Below, piece after piece: positions 38,767-48,013 of a DNA stretch of 49,237 nucleotides. A program made the translations under genes and the position numbers. A model generated the notes under the pieces. That model did no database searches. It was not told where the DNA came from and worked only from the letters and a program-made list of their open reading frames with translations. This DNA comes from CAZFXZ01 sp964523165 (lineage in GTDB: Bacteria > Patescibacteriota > Patescibacteriia > JACRDY01), in NCBI GenBank assembly GCA_964523165.1, contig CAZFXZ010000001.1, positions 1-49,237 of the forward strand. The letters run 5' to 3'. The number at the start of each line of letters is the position of its first letter. Within the stretch, counting starts at the first letter, position 1.

Positions 38767-40152
38767 ATGACCGACCTGCCGGGCAAAGTCCCACCCCAAA
38801 ATCTCGAAGCTGAGCAATCGTTGCTCGGCTCACTTTTGATCGACAAAGACGCTATTATCAAAATGGCCGACTTGGTCAGTCCGGAAGATTTTTATCGCGA
38901 CGCCCATCGTATTGTTTTTCAAGCCATGCTTGATCTGTATGAAAAACGCGAACCAATCGACTTATTATCCCTCGGCAATCGTTTGGAAGAATTAAACAAA
39001 TTAGAAACCATCGGCGGTCGGACTTATCTAACCACCTTGGCCAATGCCGTACCGACAGCCAGTCACGTCGTCCACTACGCTAAAATCGTCAGTAAAAAAT
39101 CAACTTTGCGCCGCTTGATCGCCGCCGCGACCGATATCGTCAATTTGGGCTATGACGAATCAGAAGATGTGGAAAAAACTTTAGATGAATCAGAGCAAAA
39201 ACTTTTTGCTGTTTCGCAAAAGGTGGCCAAACAAGCCTTTGTTTCCATCAAAAATGTTTTGAGCTCGGCTTTTGATCGCATCGATGAGTTGCATCGTGAA
39301 AAAGGCAAATTACGCGGCTTGCCGAGCGGTTATCAGTCGCTCGACAATTTGCTGGCTGGTTTCCAAAAATCGGATTTGATAATTTTGGCCGCCCGGCCGT
39401 CGGTCGGTAAGACCACTTTGGCTTTGGACTTTGCTCGCAATATCGCCGTCAAACAAAAAGCCCCGATTGGTATTTTTTCCTTGGAAATGAGCAAAGATCA
39501 ATTAGTCGATCGGTTGATCTGTTCGCAAGCCGGCGTTGATTTGTGGAAAATGCGCACCGGACGTTTATCAGAGCGCGAAGATGATGACGATTTTCCGAAA
39601 ATCGGTCATGCTATGGGCGTGCTGTCTGAAGCGCCGATCTTTATCGACGATACGGCTTCAGCTAACGTCATGGAAATCAGAGCCAAGGCCCGACGCTTGC
39701 AAATGGAACATGGTTTGAGCATGATCATTATTGATTATTTACAATTGATGGAAGGTCGCTCGAGTATCGAAAACCGGGTCTTGGAAATCAGTGAAATCAC
39801 TCGCTCTCTCAAAGGCATCGCCCGCGAACTAGATATTCCGGTTTTGGCTTTGTCTCAGTTGTCCCGCGCCGTCGAGCAGCAAATGGGTCCAGCTATCCCC
39901 AAATTGGCTCACTTGCGCGAATCCGGCTCGATCGAACAAGATGCCGACGTGGTGCTGTTTATTTATCGCAAAGCCGCTGACCGCAAATACAACACTGACG
40001 AGCTCAGTCAAGAAGACCGCCACACCGCCGAAATCCATATTGCCAAACATCGCAACGGTCCAACCGGAGTCGTCAAACTGTTTTTTGATGAAGCTCGAGT
40101 TAGTTTCAAAAACTTAGACAAATCAATGGCCGAAGAGCCAGTTAACTACTAA
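38767..40152 (+). CDS. dnaB: Replicative DNA helicase DnaB
   Basis: 461 residues from MTDLPGKVPPQNLEAEQSLLGSLL. An upstream in-frame ATG at 38734 lies inside the promoter. The N-terminal collar domain (about 10-110) is followed by the linker and the RecA-like ATPase: AARPSVGKTTLALDFARN (Walker A), IGIFSLEMSKDQLVDRL, MIIIDYLQLMEG (Walker B), ALSQLSRAVEQ and the Arg finger region LRESGSIEQDADVV. There is no intein. It unwinds DNA ahead of the fork. The likely loader DciA is encoded at 48466-48756. It is first of an operon with ybaB and recR. Confidence 0.98.
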   Translation: MTDLPGKVPPQNLEAEQSLLGSLLIDKDAIIKMADLVSPEDFYRDAHRIVFQAMLDLYEKREPIDLLSLGNRLEELNKLETIGGRTYLTTLANAVPTASHVVHYAKIVSKKSTLRRLIAAATDIVNLGYDESEDVEKTLDESEQKLFAVSQKVAKQAFVSIKNVLSSAFDRIDELHREKGKLRGLPSGYQSLDNLLAGFQKSDLIILAARPSVGKTTLALDFARNIAVKQKAPIGIFSLEMSKDQLVDRLICSQAGVDLWKMRTGRLSEREDDDDFPKIGHAMGVLSEAPIFIDDTASANVMEIRAKARRLQMEHGLSMIIIDYLQLMEGRSSIENRVLEISEITRSLKGIARELDIPVLALSQLSRAVEQQMGPAIPKLAHLRESGSIEQDADVVLFIYRKAADRKYNTDELSQEDRHTAEIHIAKHRNGPTGVVKLFFDEARVSFKNLDKSMAEEPVNY

Positions 40153-40159
40153 ATTAATT

Positions 40160-40447
40160 ATGTTCAACAAAATCAAACACCTAAAAGATTTGCGCTCCCA
40201 AGCTAAAACCTTAGAAAAATCTTTAGCCGGTGAAAGTATCACAATCGACAAACATGGCATTAGTTTGACGATGGACGGCAATCAAAAAGTCACGGCCCTA
40301 AAAATAGATCCTCAAACATCATTGAGCCAAGTGGAAAAATTATTACCAGAAATTTTAGAAGAGGCCAACAACAAGGTCCGTCGAGTTATGGCGCAAAAAT
40401 TGCAAGCTATGGGCGGACTTGATAATTTCCCCGGTTTTAATGGCTAA
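40160..40447 (+). CDS. ybaB: Nucleoid-associated protein YbaB/EbfC family
   Basis: 95 residues with the family layout: N-terminal helix (MFNKIKHLKDLRSQAKTLEKSL), central strands (ITIDKHGISLTMDGNQKVTALKID) and C-terminal helix (LPEILEEANNKVRRVMAQKLQAMGG). Dimers bind DNA. Its classic position, directly before recR, is kept here: the two genes overlap by 8 nt. The central part is more hydrophobic than in E. coli YbaB. Confidence 0.88.
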   Translation: MFNKIKHLKDLRSQAKTLEKSLAGESITIDKHGISLTMDGNQKVTALKIDPQTSLSQVEKLLPEILEEANNKVRRVMAQKLQAMGGLDNFPGFNG

Positions 40448-41036
40448 ATATCCACCCACCATCCAAAGACTGATTGACGCTTTTTCCGATCTGCCCAGCA
40501 TCGGTCCCAAAACCGCCGAACGTTTTGTTTTGTATTTATTAAATCGGCCGGCCGCCAGTCAAACCTTGACGGCCGCCTTGTTGGACAGCCAACAAAATAT
40601 TCGCCGCTGCCAAAATTGTCAGACTTTTTCTGAAAAATCTCCCTGCTATATTTGCTCCAATCCGCAACGCGATCCTAAATTGCTGTGCGTGGTGGCTACA
40701 ACCGCTGATTTGGCCACCATCGAAAGTACCGGTCAATATCACGGTCGGTTTTTTGTTTTGGGAGGTACATTAGAACCCTTGAGCGATCAAACATCGTCAG
40801 CGCTTGACACTAGCAAGCTTTTGACGACGCTAAAAAATAATTCCACCAGCGAAGTTATTTTGGCGTTTGATTCGACCATTGAGGGCGAAGCCACAGTTTT
40901 AGCTTTGTATCAACAGCTTAAAGATCAAAATCTAAAAATCAGTCGCTTGGCTAAAGGTTTGCCCATGGGCAGTCAGCTAATTTACGCCGACGAAGTGACC
41001 ATTAGTAATGCCTTGGGCGGTCGCAAGGAATTATAA
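40440..41036 (+). CDS. recR: Recombination mediator protein RecR
   Basis: 198 residues from MAKYPPTIQRL, the usual length; an ATG 21 nt upstream is less likely. Motifs are the HhH (LPSIGPKTAERFVLYLL), a C4 zinc finger (CQNCQTFSEKSPCYIC), and a Toprim domain (LCVVATTADLATIE, EVILAFDSTIEGEATVLAL) with the C-terminal RLAKGLPMGSQLIYADEVTISNALGGR. It acts with RecO/RecF to load RecA at gaps. It ends at a strong bidirectional terminator. Confidence 0.96.
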   Translation: MAKYPPTIQRLIDAFSDLPSIGPKTAERFVLYLLNRPAASQTLTAALLDSQQNIRRCQNCQTFSEKSPCYICSNPQRDPKLLCVVATTADLATIESTGQYHGRFFVLGGTLEPLSDQTSSALDTSKLLTTLKNNSTSEVILAFDSTIEGEATVLALYQQLKDQNLKISRLAKGLPMGSQLIYADEVTISNALGGRKEL

Positions 41037-41059
41037 AACCCCGTTCTAAACGGGGTTTT
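41035..41059 (+). terminator. Bidirectional terminator between recR and rplU
   Basis: Perfect 11-bp stem AAAACCCCGTT (41035-41045) / AACGGGGTTTT (41049-41059) with a 3-nt loop. It works in both directions, with A/T runs on both sides. Confidence 0.85.
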
Positions 41060-41062
41060 GAT

Positions 41063-41365
41063 TTATAGACTAGTGATCAATAGATCGGTCGTAGCTTGAC
41101 GATGACCGGTCGATTTTTTGTAGCGAGTTTTGCGTTTGTACTTAGTGACTACTACCGTCCGACTCTTGCCTTGTTTGACGACAGTGGCTACAACCTTACT
41201 CGACAAAAGCGGTTGGCCAATTTCCACAGTTTTACCATCGCTACGCAATAAAGTTTCAAGCTCGACGGTTTTTTGCGGCTCGCCCAATTTTAAGTCAACC
41301 TTCAAAGTTCCTTTTTCGGTCACGAGGTATTGTTTACCCCCAACGCGGACAACGGCAAATTTCAT
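41063..41365 (-). CDS. rplU: 50S ribosomal protein L21
   Basis: 100 residues, beginning MKFAVVRVGGKQYLVTEKGTLKVDLKLG and including VVVTKYKRKTRYKKSTGHRQATTDLLI, the signature of L21, which binds 23S rRNA. The usual partner rpmA (L27) does not follow; the gene is directly succeeded by a terminator. It has its own promoter (41403-41432), which lies partly in the preceding DUF192 gene, and a leader of about 30 nt. Confidence 0.96.
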   Translation of the reverse strand: MKFAVVRVGGKQYLVTEKGTLKVDLKLGEPQKTVELETLLRSDGKTVEIGQPLLSSKVVATVVKQGKSRTVVVTKYKRKTRYKKSTGHRQATTDLLITSL

Positions 41366-41402
41366 AATGTTTACAATATTTTAATGTCAGAAAAGTAGCT
41401 GG

Positions 41403-41432
41403 ATTCTAGCAAATAAGCGGCCTAATTGTCAA
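41403..41432 (-). promoter_or_regulatory. Promoter of rplU
   Basis: TTGACA (41427-41432), 18-nt spacer, TAGAAT with TGC extension (41403-41408) on the minus strand. One of the strongest promoter matches in the window. Confidence 0.7.
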
Positions 41433-41883
41433 GACGGACATTTTGACCAATTTGCAAATCGTGGCGCTTGATCCAGCCGCTAGCCACTTCCACCACCATA
41501 TCTACGGGCTGGGGCGAATGATAATAAGTAAAGGGCGGGCTGGTTTGAGGCTCTAAATGATCAATCAAACCAACGATTTTTCCACCATCAACCCAGATCA
41601 AATCGATAGCCATGGACATATCTTTCATCCAAAAATCACGTTCGAAACTACTCGGGAAAACAAACACCATACCTTCTTGATCGGTCAAAGACTGACGGCC
41701 AACCAGGCCTGTTTTTTGTTCAGTTGGACTATCGGCCAAACTTGCCTCAATAACATATCCAGCCACATTGACTGGTATAGTATCTGACAAATTAGACAGT
41801 GACTTACTCAACACAATAAAAACTACAATCAGCCCGAGACCGATCGATACGCTCAAAGCTAGTTTAGTTACTGACCAAACCAT
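41422..41883 (-). CDS. DUF192 family protein, membrane-anchored
   Basis: 153 residues. An N-terminal membrane segment (about 8-28) is followed by a DUF192 domain: VIEASLADSPTEQKTGLVGRQSL, EGMVFVFPS, FWMKDMSMAIDLIWVDGGKIVGLIDHLEP, and VDMVVEVASGWIKRHDLQIGQ. DUF192 is a small beta-barrel found outside the membrane in many bacteria and archaea with no settled role. Its start lies within the last 20 nt of mrdA, so it belongs to the mre/mrd operon. Confidence 0.88.
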   Translation of the reverse strand: MVWSVTKLALSVSIGLGLIVVFIVLSKSLSNLSDTIPVNVAGYVIEASLADSPTEQKTGLVGRQSLTDQEGMVFVFPSSFERDFWMKDMSMAIDLIWVDGGKIVGLIDHLEPQTSPPFTYYHSPQPVDMVVEVASGWIKRHDLQIGQNVRLDN

Positions 41884-43885
41884 AGCGTTCGGGATGATTT
41901 TGCCACATCCAATTTATTATTTCACGGGCCACTGGCGAAGCGGCCCGACTGCCTTCCTCACCTTCTTCAACTAACACAGTTATGACCAGCCGCGGATTTT
42001 GATAAGGCAAAAAAGCCGTAAACCAAGCGTGGTTGGCTTTATTATTATTCCACTGCGCCGTACCAGTCTTACCCGCCACCGCCACCGGCAGAGCGGCAAA
42101 AGATTGGGCCGATCCGGCCAAGACCGTTTGACGCATACCTTGTCGGACAATGGCTAAATTTTTTGAATCCACGTTGACGCGGCCGGTTGTCGGCCAGTCT
42201 AGCGTCCAAACCTTTTTAGTCGAAGATTCCTGACTGGCATTAACCAAATGTGGCGTAATTTTTTTACCGTCATTGGCCACCAAAGATGTCCAAAGGGCTA
42301 CTTGCAACGGCGTGACCAATAAATTGCCCTGACCAATTGATAAGTTGTAAGTGTCGCCAATGTACCACAATTCACCGTAAGTTTTATTTTTCCAATCAAC
42401 AGTTGGAATAAAACCCTCTTCTTCGCCCGGCAGATCTAGGCCCGTCTTTTGACCCAAACCAAAATCATGCAAATATTGGGCAATCTTATCCGGACCCAAA
42501 CCTTTAAATTCATAATCATGGGTTGGATTGCCACCCTGCGGATAGCCACCACCAATGTAGTAAAAAAAGGTATTAACCGATTCGGCAATGGCTTTATAAA
42601 CATTAGTTAGGCCGTGACCGCCGGCCTTCCAATCAGGGAAAAACCAACGATCAATACGCACGCCACCGGTACTCACCACACTGGTTTGATCGTTGATAAT
42701 CCCCTCTTGCAAAGCAGCCGCGGCCATAGCTGGTTTAATGGTCGAACCTGATGGATAAGTCCCCGCCACTGCTCGATTGAATAAAGGTTGGTCTGGATCG
42801 TTGAGCAGCGCTTGATAATCTGAGGCGCTGATTTTGGCGGCAAATTTATTATTATCAAAAGACGGTGCCGAGACCAAAGTCCAAATTTCACCATTGTTGG
42901 GGTCCATGATTATGACCACGCCACGTTTTTTGCCCAAGGCTTGAAGAGTGTTGTTTAAAATCTGACCGGCCGCTTGTTGTAAATCGGCGTCAATAGTCAA
43001 AATCAAATCCTGACCAGCCACGGCTTCTTTTTGAGCAATAACTTGCTCTTCACGACCGAGAGCATCAACTTCAATTTGTCGTTGACCGTTTTGACCCTTT
43101 AAAATTTTTTCATAAGAATATTCTAAACCACTTTTACCAATCTGGTCAGTCAAAAAATAACCTTGATCTTTTTTTTGTTCATAATCTTGTTTGGTCAATT
43201 GTCCAGTATAACCCAAAAACTCGGCAAAACTATTTTGCCGACGCGTAGCCACATAATCACGCAACCACGATTCTTGAACGGTGATACCCGGCCACTTATC
43301 TTGATTAACCAAAATTGAAATGGCGGTTTGATAGGGCACGTCACGACTAACCACCACCGGTTGATAGATGTAGGGCTGTGACTCCTGTAATTGATCGATG
43401 ATTTCTTGACGATCCTTGGCTAGCAAGGCAGCCAGATCCGACAAGAGCTGCTCTTGGACTTGATGGTCGGCTGGTAGGTCGGCCGGGGTAATGGTCAAAT
43501 GAAAGGTCGAGGTGTTTTGGACTAATTGTTGACCAAATCGGTCAAACATCACACCCCGCGGTGCGGTCAAGGGAATAATGCGCAAGCGGTTACCTTCGGC
43601 CAAACTATAATAATAAGATCCTTGGACAATTTGTAAATAAAAACTCCGCAACAATAAACCGCCTAAAATAATCAGCATAGCTAACCACAAGAGCTGCAAA
43701 CGTCTTTCACTGATTCCTCGGCCCAAAAATGATTGACTGCCGCCACTATCATTTGCAACATCCAACGACGTAGCCGGTAGGGCCAAAGATTCTTCAGTCC
43801 AATCTAGGCGTTGTTTGCGACCCAACCAAGAATGACGTATTTTGATTGGTCGCAAACCAAACATGTCGTGCTGATCTGGAGTCAT
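41864..43885 (-). CDS. mrdA: Penicillin-binding protein 2 (elongation transpeptidase)
   Basis: 673 residues: cytosolic N-terminus, one membrane helix (about 68-88), dimerisation/pedestal domain (about 95-290) and class B transpeptidase domain. The active-site motifs are SGSTIKP (SxxK), SVN (SxN, in AESVNTFFYYIGGGYP) and KTGTAQW (KTG). It cross-links new peptidoglycan in the elongation (Rod) complex together with MreBCD, encoded directly upstream. RodA is not in the window. Confidence 0.95.
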   Translation of the reverse strand: MTPDQHDMFGLRPIKIRHSWLGRKQRLDWTEESLALPATSLDVANDSGGSQSFLGRGISERRLQLLWLAMLIILGGLLLRSFYLQIVQGSYYYSLAEGNRLRIIPLTAPRGVMFDRFGQQLVQNTSTFHLTITPADLPADHQVQEQLLSDLAALLAKDRQEIIDQLQESQPYIYQPVVVSRDVPYQTAISILVNQDKWPGITVQESWLRDYVATRRQNSFAEFLGYTGQLTKQDYEQKKDQGYFLTDQIGKSGLEYSYEKILKGQNGQRQIEVDALGREEQVIAQKEAVAGQDLILTIDADLQQAAGQILNNTLQALGKKRGVVIIMDPNNGEIWTLVSAPSFDNNKFAAKISASDYQALLNDPDQPLFNRAVAGTYPSGSTIKPAMAAAALQEGIINDQTSVVSTGGVRIDRWFFPDWKAGGHGLTNVYKAIAESVNTFFYYIGGGYPQGGNPTHDYEFKGLGPDKIAQYLHDFGLGQKTGLDLPGEEEGFIPTVDWKNKTYGELWYIGDTYNLSIGQGNLLVTPLQVALWTSLVANDGKKITPHLVNASQESSTKKVWTLDWPTTGRVNVDSKNLAIVRQGMRQTVLAGSAQSFAALPVAVAGKTGTAQWNNNKANHAWFTAFLPYQNPRLVITVLVEEGEEGSRAASPVAREIINWMWQNHPERYGLVSN

Positions 43886-43886
43886 A

Positions 43887-44432
43887 CTAACGTCGGCTGC
43901 CCAATAAAAAATTAGAACGCGCTAATTTACTAAAACGATAAAAAATTAAAAATATTATAACTACCACCAAAGTCGTCAAGCTAATCTGCCAAACCATGGC
44001 TTGCAAAAAACTCGGACTGACAATCAAGGCGCGATAAGTCCAGCCTAAATGCTGGGCCACAAACTCTATCAACCACTGACCCAGATGGTAAAACATCCCA
44101 CCCACAACGGTTAAAATCATCATCGAATAAACCGAGCGGTTGGTAAATAATAATTTAAACAAAAAGTTGATGATCAATAAAGATATAATCAAAGGCACAA
44201 CCATTGCCCCGGGCGTCAAGGGTGAAGATAATTCCAACAAAAACCCAGCCCACATGCCCACACCCAAACCGAGGTGATAGTTCCAAACCAAACCAATTAA
44301 ATAAACGGCGGCGATGACTAAACTGATCTGCGACCAGGGATAAAGCAAGGTTTGGACAAAACTCAACTGAATCACGGTCAAGATATAAACCGCGATTAAA
44401 AAAGCTAAAATTTTAAAAATGTCCGTGGTCAT
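43887..44432 (-). CDS. mreD: Rod shape-determining protein MreD
   Basis: 181 residues with five to six membrane helices and little soluble sequence (LIGLVWNYHLGLGVGMWAGFLLELSSPLTPGAMVVPLII is the conserved middle). Identification rests on position between mreC and mrdA and on the hydropathy pattern, since MreD is poorly conserved. It is one nt from mrdA and abuts the mreC stop. It links MreC to the membrane part of the elongation complex. Confidence 0.82.
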   Translation of the reverse strand: MTTDIFKILAFLIAVYILTVIQLSFVQTLLYPWSQISLVIAAVYLIGLVWNYHLGLGVGMWAGFLLELSSPLTPGAMVVPLIISLLIINFLFKLLFTNRSVYSMMILTVVGGMFYHLGQWLIEFVAQHLGWTYRALIVSPSFLQAMVWQISLTTLVVVIIFLIFYRFSKLARSNFLLGSRR

Positions 44433-45227
44433 TTAAGGCAATAAAACCGTGACGAGGTTTAATTTATGATAATCAGCTAACGGTTTGATCAAGGCCGAAG
44501 CAAAGAGCTGGCTACTGACGCGATCGATGGATTCGACAGTGCCGATGACCAAGCCGGCTGGAATTTTGTCCTGCAAACCAGAGCTGATAACGATATCGCC
44601 CGGCTGGATATCTTCGGCATGTGGGATCATGTTCATATTAACAGTCAGACCATGCCCGCCCTGGACCAGACCAATCGTCAGATCATTATTTTGGACGGTG
44701 GCGGCAATTTTGCTTTGATTGTCGGTCACCAACATCACGATAGCCGACGATTGATGAACCTCGACTATTTGACCAATCAAAATGCCATCGCCAACGATCA
44801 CCGGCAAGCCGACCGACAAACCATCGGCTGCGCCTCGATTGATAACAAAACCAGAAAAATTAAAATCCGATGTTGAAGAAACAATGCGGGCAATTATAAA
44901 TTGATAACTTGATTCTTCCAAAAAATCTAATTGCTGGCGTAGGGTTTGGTTTTCGACTTCCAACATTCGCAAACGAGCCGAATCAACAATACTTTCGGTG
45001 ACTTGTTTTTCCAAAGCTTCATTAAGAGCAATCAATTCGGCTTTGCTTTTCATCTCATTGACATTGCCGGCCGCGGTTTGCCAACCAGCTTGCCACGGCG
45101 TGACAATCCGACCTAGTAAATGATTGACAATCGAGATGCGACTGACAAAATACAACAAGACAATGATCAGGGCGCTAAAAAATAAAATTAGGACGGGAGA
45201 ATTTTTTTTGAACCCAAGCTGATACAT
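44433..45227 (-). CDS. mreC: Rod shape-determining protein MreC
   Basis: 264 residues: N-terminal membrane helix (about 12-32), coiled coil (about 55-100: SKAELIALNEALEKQVTE, LRMLEVENQTLRQQLDFLEE) and two beta-barrel domains (IARIVSSTSDFNFSGFVINRGAADGLSVGLPVI, GQIVEVHQSSAIVMLVTD, DIVISSGLQDKIPAGLVIGTV). It is the periplasm-side scaffold that activates PBP2. Between mreB and mreD. Confidence 0.93.
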   Translation of the reverse strand: MYQLGFKKNSPVLILFFSALIIVLLYFVSRISIVNHLLGRIVTPWQAGWQTAAGNVNEMKSKAELIALNEALEKQVTESIVDSARLRMLEVENQTLRQQLDFLEESSYQFIIARIVSSTSDFNFSGFVINRGAADGLSVGLPVIVGDGILIGQIVEVHQSSAIVMLVTDNQSKIAATVQNNDLTIGLVQGGHGLTVNMNMIPHAEDIQPGDIVISSGLQDKIPAGLVIGTVESIDRVSSQLFASALIKPLADYHKLNLVTVLLP

Positions 45228-45233
45228 AGGTTA

Positions 45234-46292
45234 TTAAGTAGTATAACCATCCATAGTTGAAGGCATGATTAAGTCACCCAACAAATCTAAATCTTCCAAA
45301 ATCATGCCCGCGCCCCGAGCTACGCAGGTCAATGGATCGTCAGCCACTCGAACCGGAATTTCTGTGGCTTTGGCGATGACCTGATCTAAGTTGCGCAACA
45401 AAGCTCCACCCCCCGTCAAAACCATACCGCGTTCATAAATGTCAGCCACTAAATCCGGTGGTGTAACTTCTAAAGTTAATTTTATATTTTCAATAATCCC
45501 CTTGACGGTTTTACTTAAAGCCTCACGAATTTGACCATCGCTAACCATAATTTCTTTAGGTAGGCCAGAAACCAAATCTCGACCTCGCATTTCCATGGTC
45601 AAATTTTCTTTCAGCGGTCCGGCCGAACCAATACGTTTTTTGATATCCTCGGCCACCGGCTCTCCGAGCAGCAAATTGAAATTTTCTCGAGCGTATTGGA
45701 CAACGTTGCGATTTAATTCATCACCAGCCAGTAAAATAACTTTTGACGTCACAATACCCCCTAGGGAAATAACGGCGATCTCGGTCGTCCCACCGCCAAT
45801 GTCAACAATCAAGTTACCAATCGCTTCTTGGACCGGCAATCGAGCACCGATAGCGGCCGCCATGGACTCTTCGACCAAATTGACTTGTCGCGCTCCGGCC
45901 GAACGCACCGCATCCTCGGCGGCTTTGAGCTCGACTTCGGTCGTGTCAATCGGCACACCAACCACGACACGTGGTCTCGGGGCAAAATTAAAACTTTGAC
46001 CCTGAGCTTTGTCAATAAAATAACGCAACATCTTTTCAGCCACTTCAAAATCAGAAATTACACCATTGACCAAAGGTCGCGTCACGGTGATATGACTCGG
46101 GGTTTTGCCGATCATTTTTTGGGCTTCATTACCAACGGCCAAAATTTGATCGGTCCGATTGTTGACGGCCACAACTGACGGCTCATTGATCACAATACCC
46201 TTGCCCTTGACGTAAACCAACGTATTGGCGGTCCCCAGATCGATACCCAAATCTCGCGAAAATCGGCCGAAAATTTTATCCGTGATCAACAT
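45234..46292 (-). CDS. mreB: Rod shape-determining actin MreB
   Basis: 352 residues, actin-like ATPase. Phosphate-1 LGIDLGTANTLVYVKGKGIV, phosphate-2 NLIVDIGGGTTEIAVISLGGIV, and the adenosine site VLTGGGALLRNLDQVI. The extra N-terminal LITDKIFGRFSRD can act as the amphipathic membrane helix. It forms membrane filaments that orient wall synthesis, so the cell is predicted to be rod-like or elongated. It follows proS by 2 nt. Confidence 0.97.
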   Translation of the reverse strand: MLITDKIFGRFSRDLGIDLGTANTLVYVKGKGIVINEPSVVAVNNRTDQILAVGNEAQKMIGKTPSHITVTRPLVNGVISDFEVAEKMLRYFIDKAQGQSFNFAPRPRVVVGVPIDTTEVELKAAEDAVRSAGARQVNLVEESMAAAIGARLPVQEAIGNLIVDIGGGTTEIAVISLGGIVTSKVILLAGDELNRNVVQYARENFNLLLGEPVAEDIKKRIGSAGPLKENLTMEMRGRDLVSGLPKEIMVSDGQIREALSKTVKGIIENIKLTLEVTPPDLVADIYERGMVLTGGGALLRNLDQVIAKATEIPVRVADDPLTCVARGAGMILEDLDLLGDLIMPSTMDGYTT

Positions 46293-46294
46293 AA

Positions 46295-48010
46295 TTATTT
46301 TTGCAAACGTTTTAGGGCTTCAGCCAAGGAAATAATTTCCACCTCTTGAGCGGTGCGTAGTTTGTACTCGATTTGGCCAGCCGTTTTGGGGCTGACGACC
46401 AAACGAATCGGCAAACCCAACAAATCGCTATCGGCAAATTTACTACCCGCGCTAACATCAGTCCGATCATCAAACAAAACTTCGACGTTAGCGGCTAACA
46501 ATTTATCATAAAGTTGATTGGCTTGTTTAGTTACGGCCGGATCATCGCCAATTTGAATCAAATGAACGGCAAACGGCGCCACGGCTGCCGGCCAAACAAT
46601 CCCCCGTTGGTCGTGAAACTTTTCCACCAACACGCCCATGATCCGACTCGGACCAATACCATAGCTACCCATATAAACAATTTGCTCCTGGCCTTTTTCA
46701 TCGGCATAGTTGTAGCCAAAAGCCTTGGTAAATTTGGTGTTGAGTGGGAAAATATTACCAATCTCGGCGGCTTTGAAGACTTCGTAAATTTCTCCGGTTT
46801 CCGGATAAGCATCCCCTTCTTGGGCTATCTTAATATCATAAAATTTATCCGGCCGCGGCAAGTCACGATCAAAATTTACATTGATGACGTGCTGATCGGT
46901 TTTGTTGCCGCCCATTTCCATATTTGTCATTTTACTCAAAGCTTCGTCCATATAAACTTGGGCGCTGGCTGGTAAGTTGAGTAAACCAGCATAGCCAATT
47001 TCCGCTTTGGTGGTTTTTTTGACTACGGCTGGCGTGGCCAACTCTAAATGACGGCAACCAACAATTTTAGCTAATTTATACTCACTGACATCATAGTCGC
47101 CCCGCACGGCGGCCACAATCAAATCTTGGCGCTCGTTTTGATAAATCAAAGTTTTGACTGTTTGATCGGCACTGAGTTTGAGAAATTTACACAAATCATC
47201 GACGCCCACGACATTTTTGGTTTGGACATATTCCATCGGCCGTGGCTGACCCGATGACTTGCCACTACGCGCTTGGCTGGGCGCTACTTCACGATTGAAG
47301 GTGATATTAGACTTGGCAGCATGAAATAAAATATCTTCACCGTTGTCACAACGAGTTTGAAATTCGTGAGAATAGTTTTCCGTAAAATCGCCACCCGAAG
47401 CCAAAGCGACATACGTTTCATCAGCCAAACCCAAACGACGAAAAGTCTGCCAATAAGCTTCCTTGGCTTGATTGTAGTAATTTTGCAAATCAGCTTCGGA
47501 AGTATGAAAACTGTACAAATCTTTCATGCGAAATTCGCGGCAGCGCAATAAGCCTGATTTGGCCCGCGGCTCGTTACGAAATTTAGTCTGGATTTGATAA
47601 ACAGCCTTGGGTAAATCTTTGTAACTGGCGCAAAATTTTTGCAATAAAGGCGTGACAATGTCTTCATGGGTCGGATTTAAAATATAATTAGCGTCATTTT
47701 TAGCCACGGCCGCAGCATTAGCCGGCGCAGTCTTCATCAAAACATCGACGGTCTCTAAACGACCAGTGGTTTGCCAATTTTCTTGCGGCGCCAAAGACGG
47801 CATCAGCACTTCAGTGCCAATTTTATCCATTTCTTGCCGAATGATATTTTCAATTTTATTTAAAACTCGCAAGCCTAAAGGCAAAAAAGTATAAACCCCG
47901 GCCATCAGCTTGTCGATATAGCCGCCGCGAATTAATAATTGAGCATTGATTGACTGCTCACCTTTGGGCAGTTCTTTTAAAGTTTTACTAAACAATTGTG
48001 ACTGACGCAT
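46295..48010 (-). CDS. proS: Prolyl-tRNA synthetase, bacterial type
   Basis: 571 residues. The class II core includes GVYTFLPLGLRVLNKIENIIRQEM (motif 1 region), KFRNEPRAKSGLLRCREFRMKDLYSFH (motif 2) and GSYGIGPSRIMGVLVE (motif 3). The YbaK-like editing insertion (about residues 230-390; VKTLIYQNERQDLIVAAVRGD) is present, and the C-terminal anticodon-binding domain closes the protein (VLFDDRTDVSAGSKFADSDLLGLPIRLVV). It charges tRNA-Pro; one such tRNA lies at 13022. It is cotranscribed with mreBCD. Confidence 0.97.
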   Translation of the reverse strand: MRQSQLFSKTLKELPKGEQSINAQLLIRGGYIDKLMAGVYTFLPLGLRVLNKIENIIRQEMDKIGTEVLMPSLAPQENWQTTGRLETVDVLMKTAPANAAAVAKNDANYILNPTHEDIVTPLLQKFCASYKDLPKAVYQIQTKFRNEPRAKSGLLRCREFRMKDLYSFHTSEADLQNYYNQAKEAYWQTFRRLGLADETYVALASGGDFTENYSHEFQTRCDNGEDILFHAAKSNITFNREVAPSQARSGKSSGQPRPMEYVQTKNVVGVDDLCKFLKLSADQTVKTLIYQNERQDLIVAAVRGDYDVSEYKLAKIVGCRHLELATPAVVKKTTKAEIGYAGLLNLPASAQVYMDEALSKMTNMEMGGNKTDQHVINVNFDRDLPRPDKFYDIKIAQEGDAYPETGEIYEVFKAAEIGNIFPLNTKFTKAFGYNYADEKGQEQIVYMGSYGIGPSRIMGVLVEKFHDQRGIVWPAAVAPFAVHLIQIGDDPAVTKQANQLYDKLLAANVEVLFDDRTDVSAGSKFADSDLLGLPIRLVVSPKTAGQIEYKLRTAQEVEIISLAEALKRLQK

Positions 48011-48013
48011 AAA

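Noticed and set aside
45595..45999. Plus-strand open frame opposite mreB
   Set aside because: It lies wholly antisense to a well-conserved mreB, has a low-complexity Ser/Thr/Pro-rich translation and no promoter. It is a shadow of codon bias, like many other antisense frames here.
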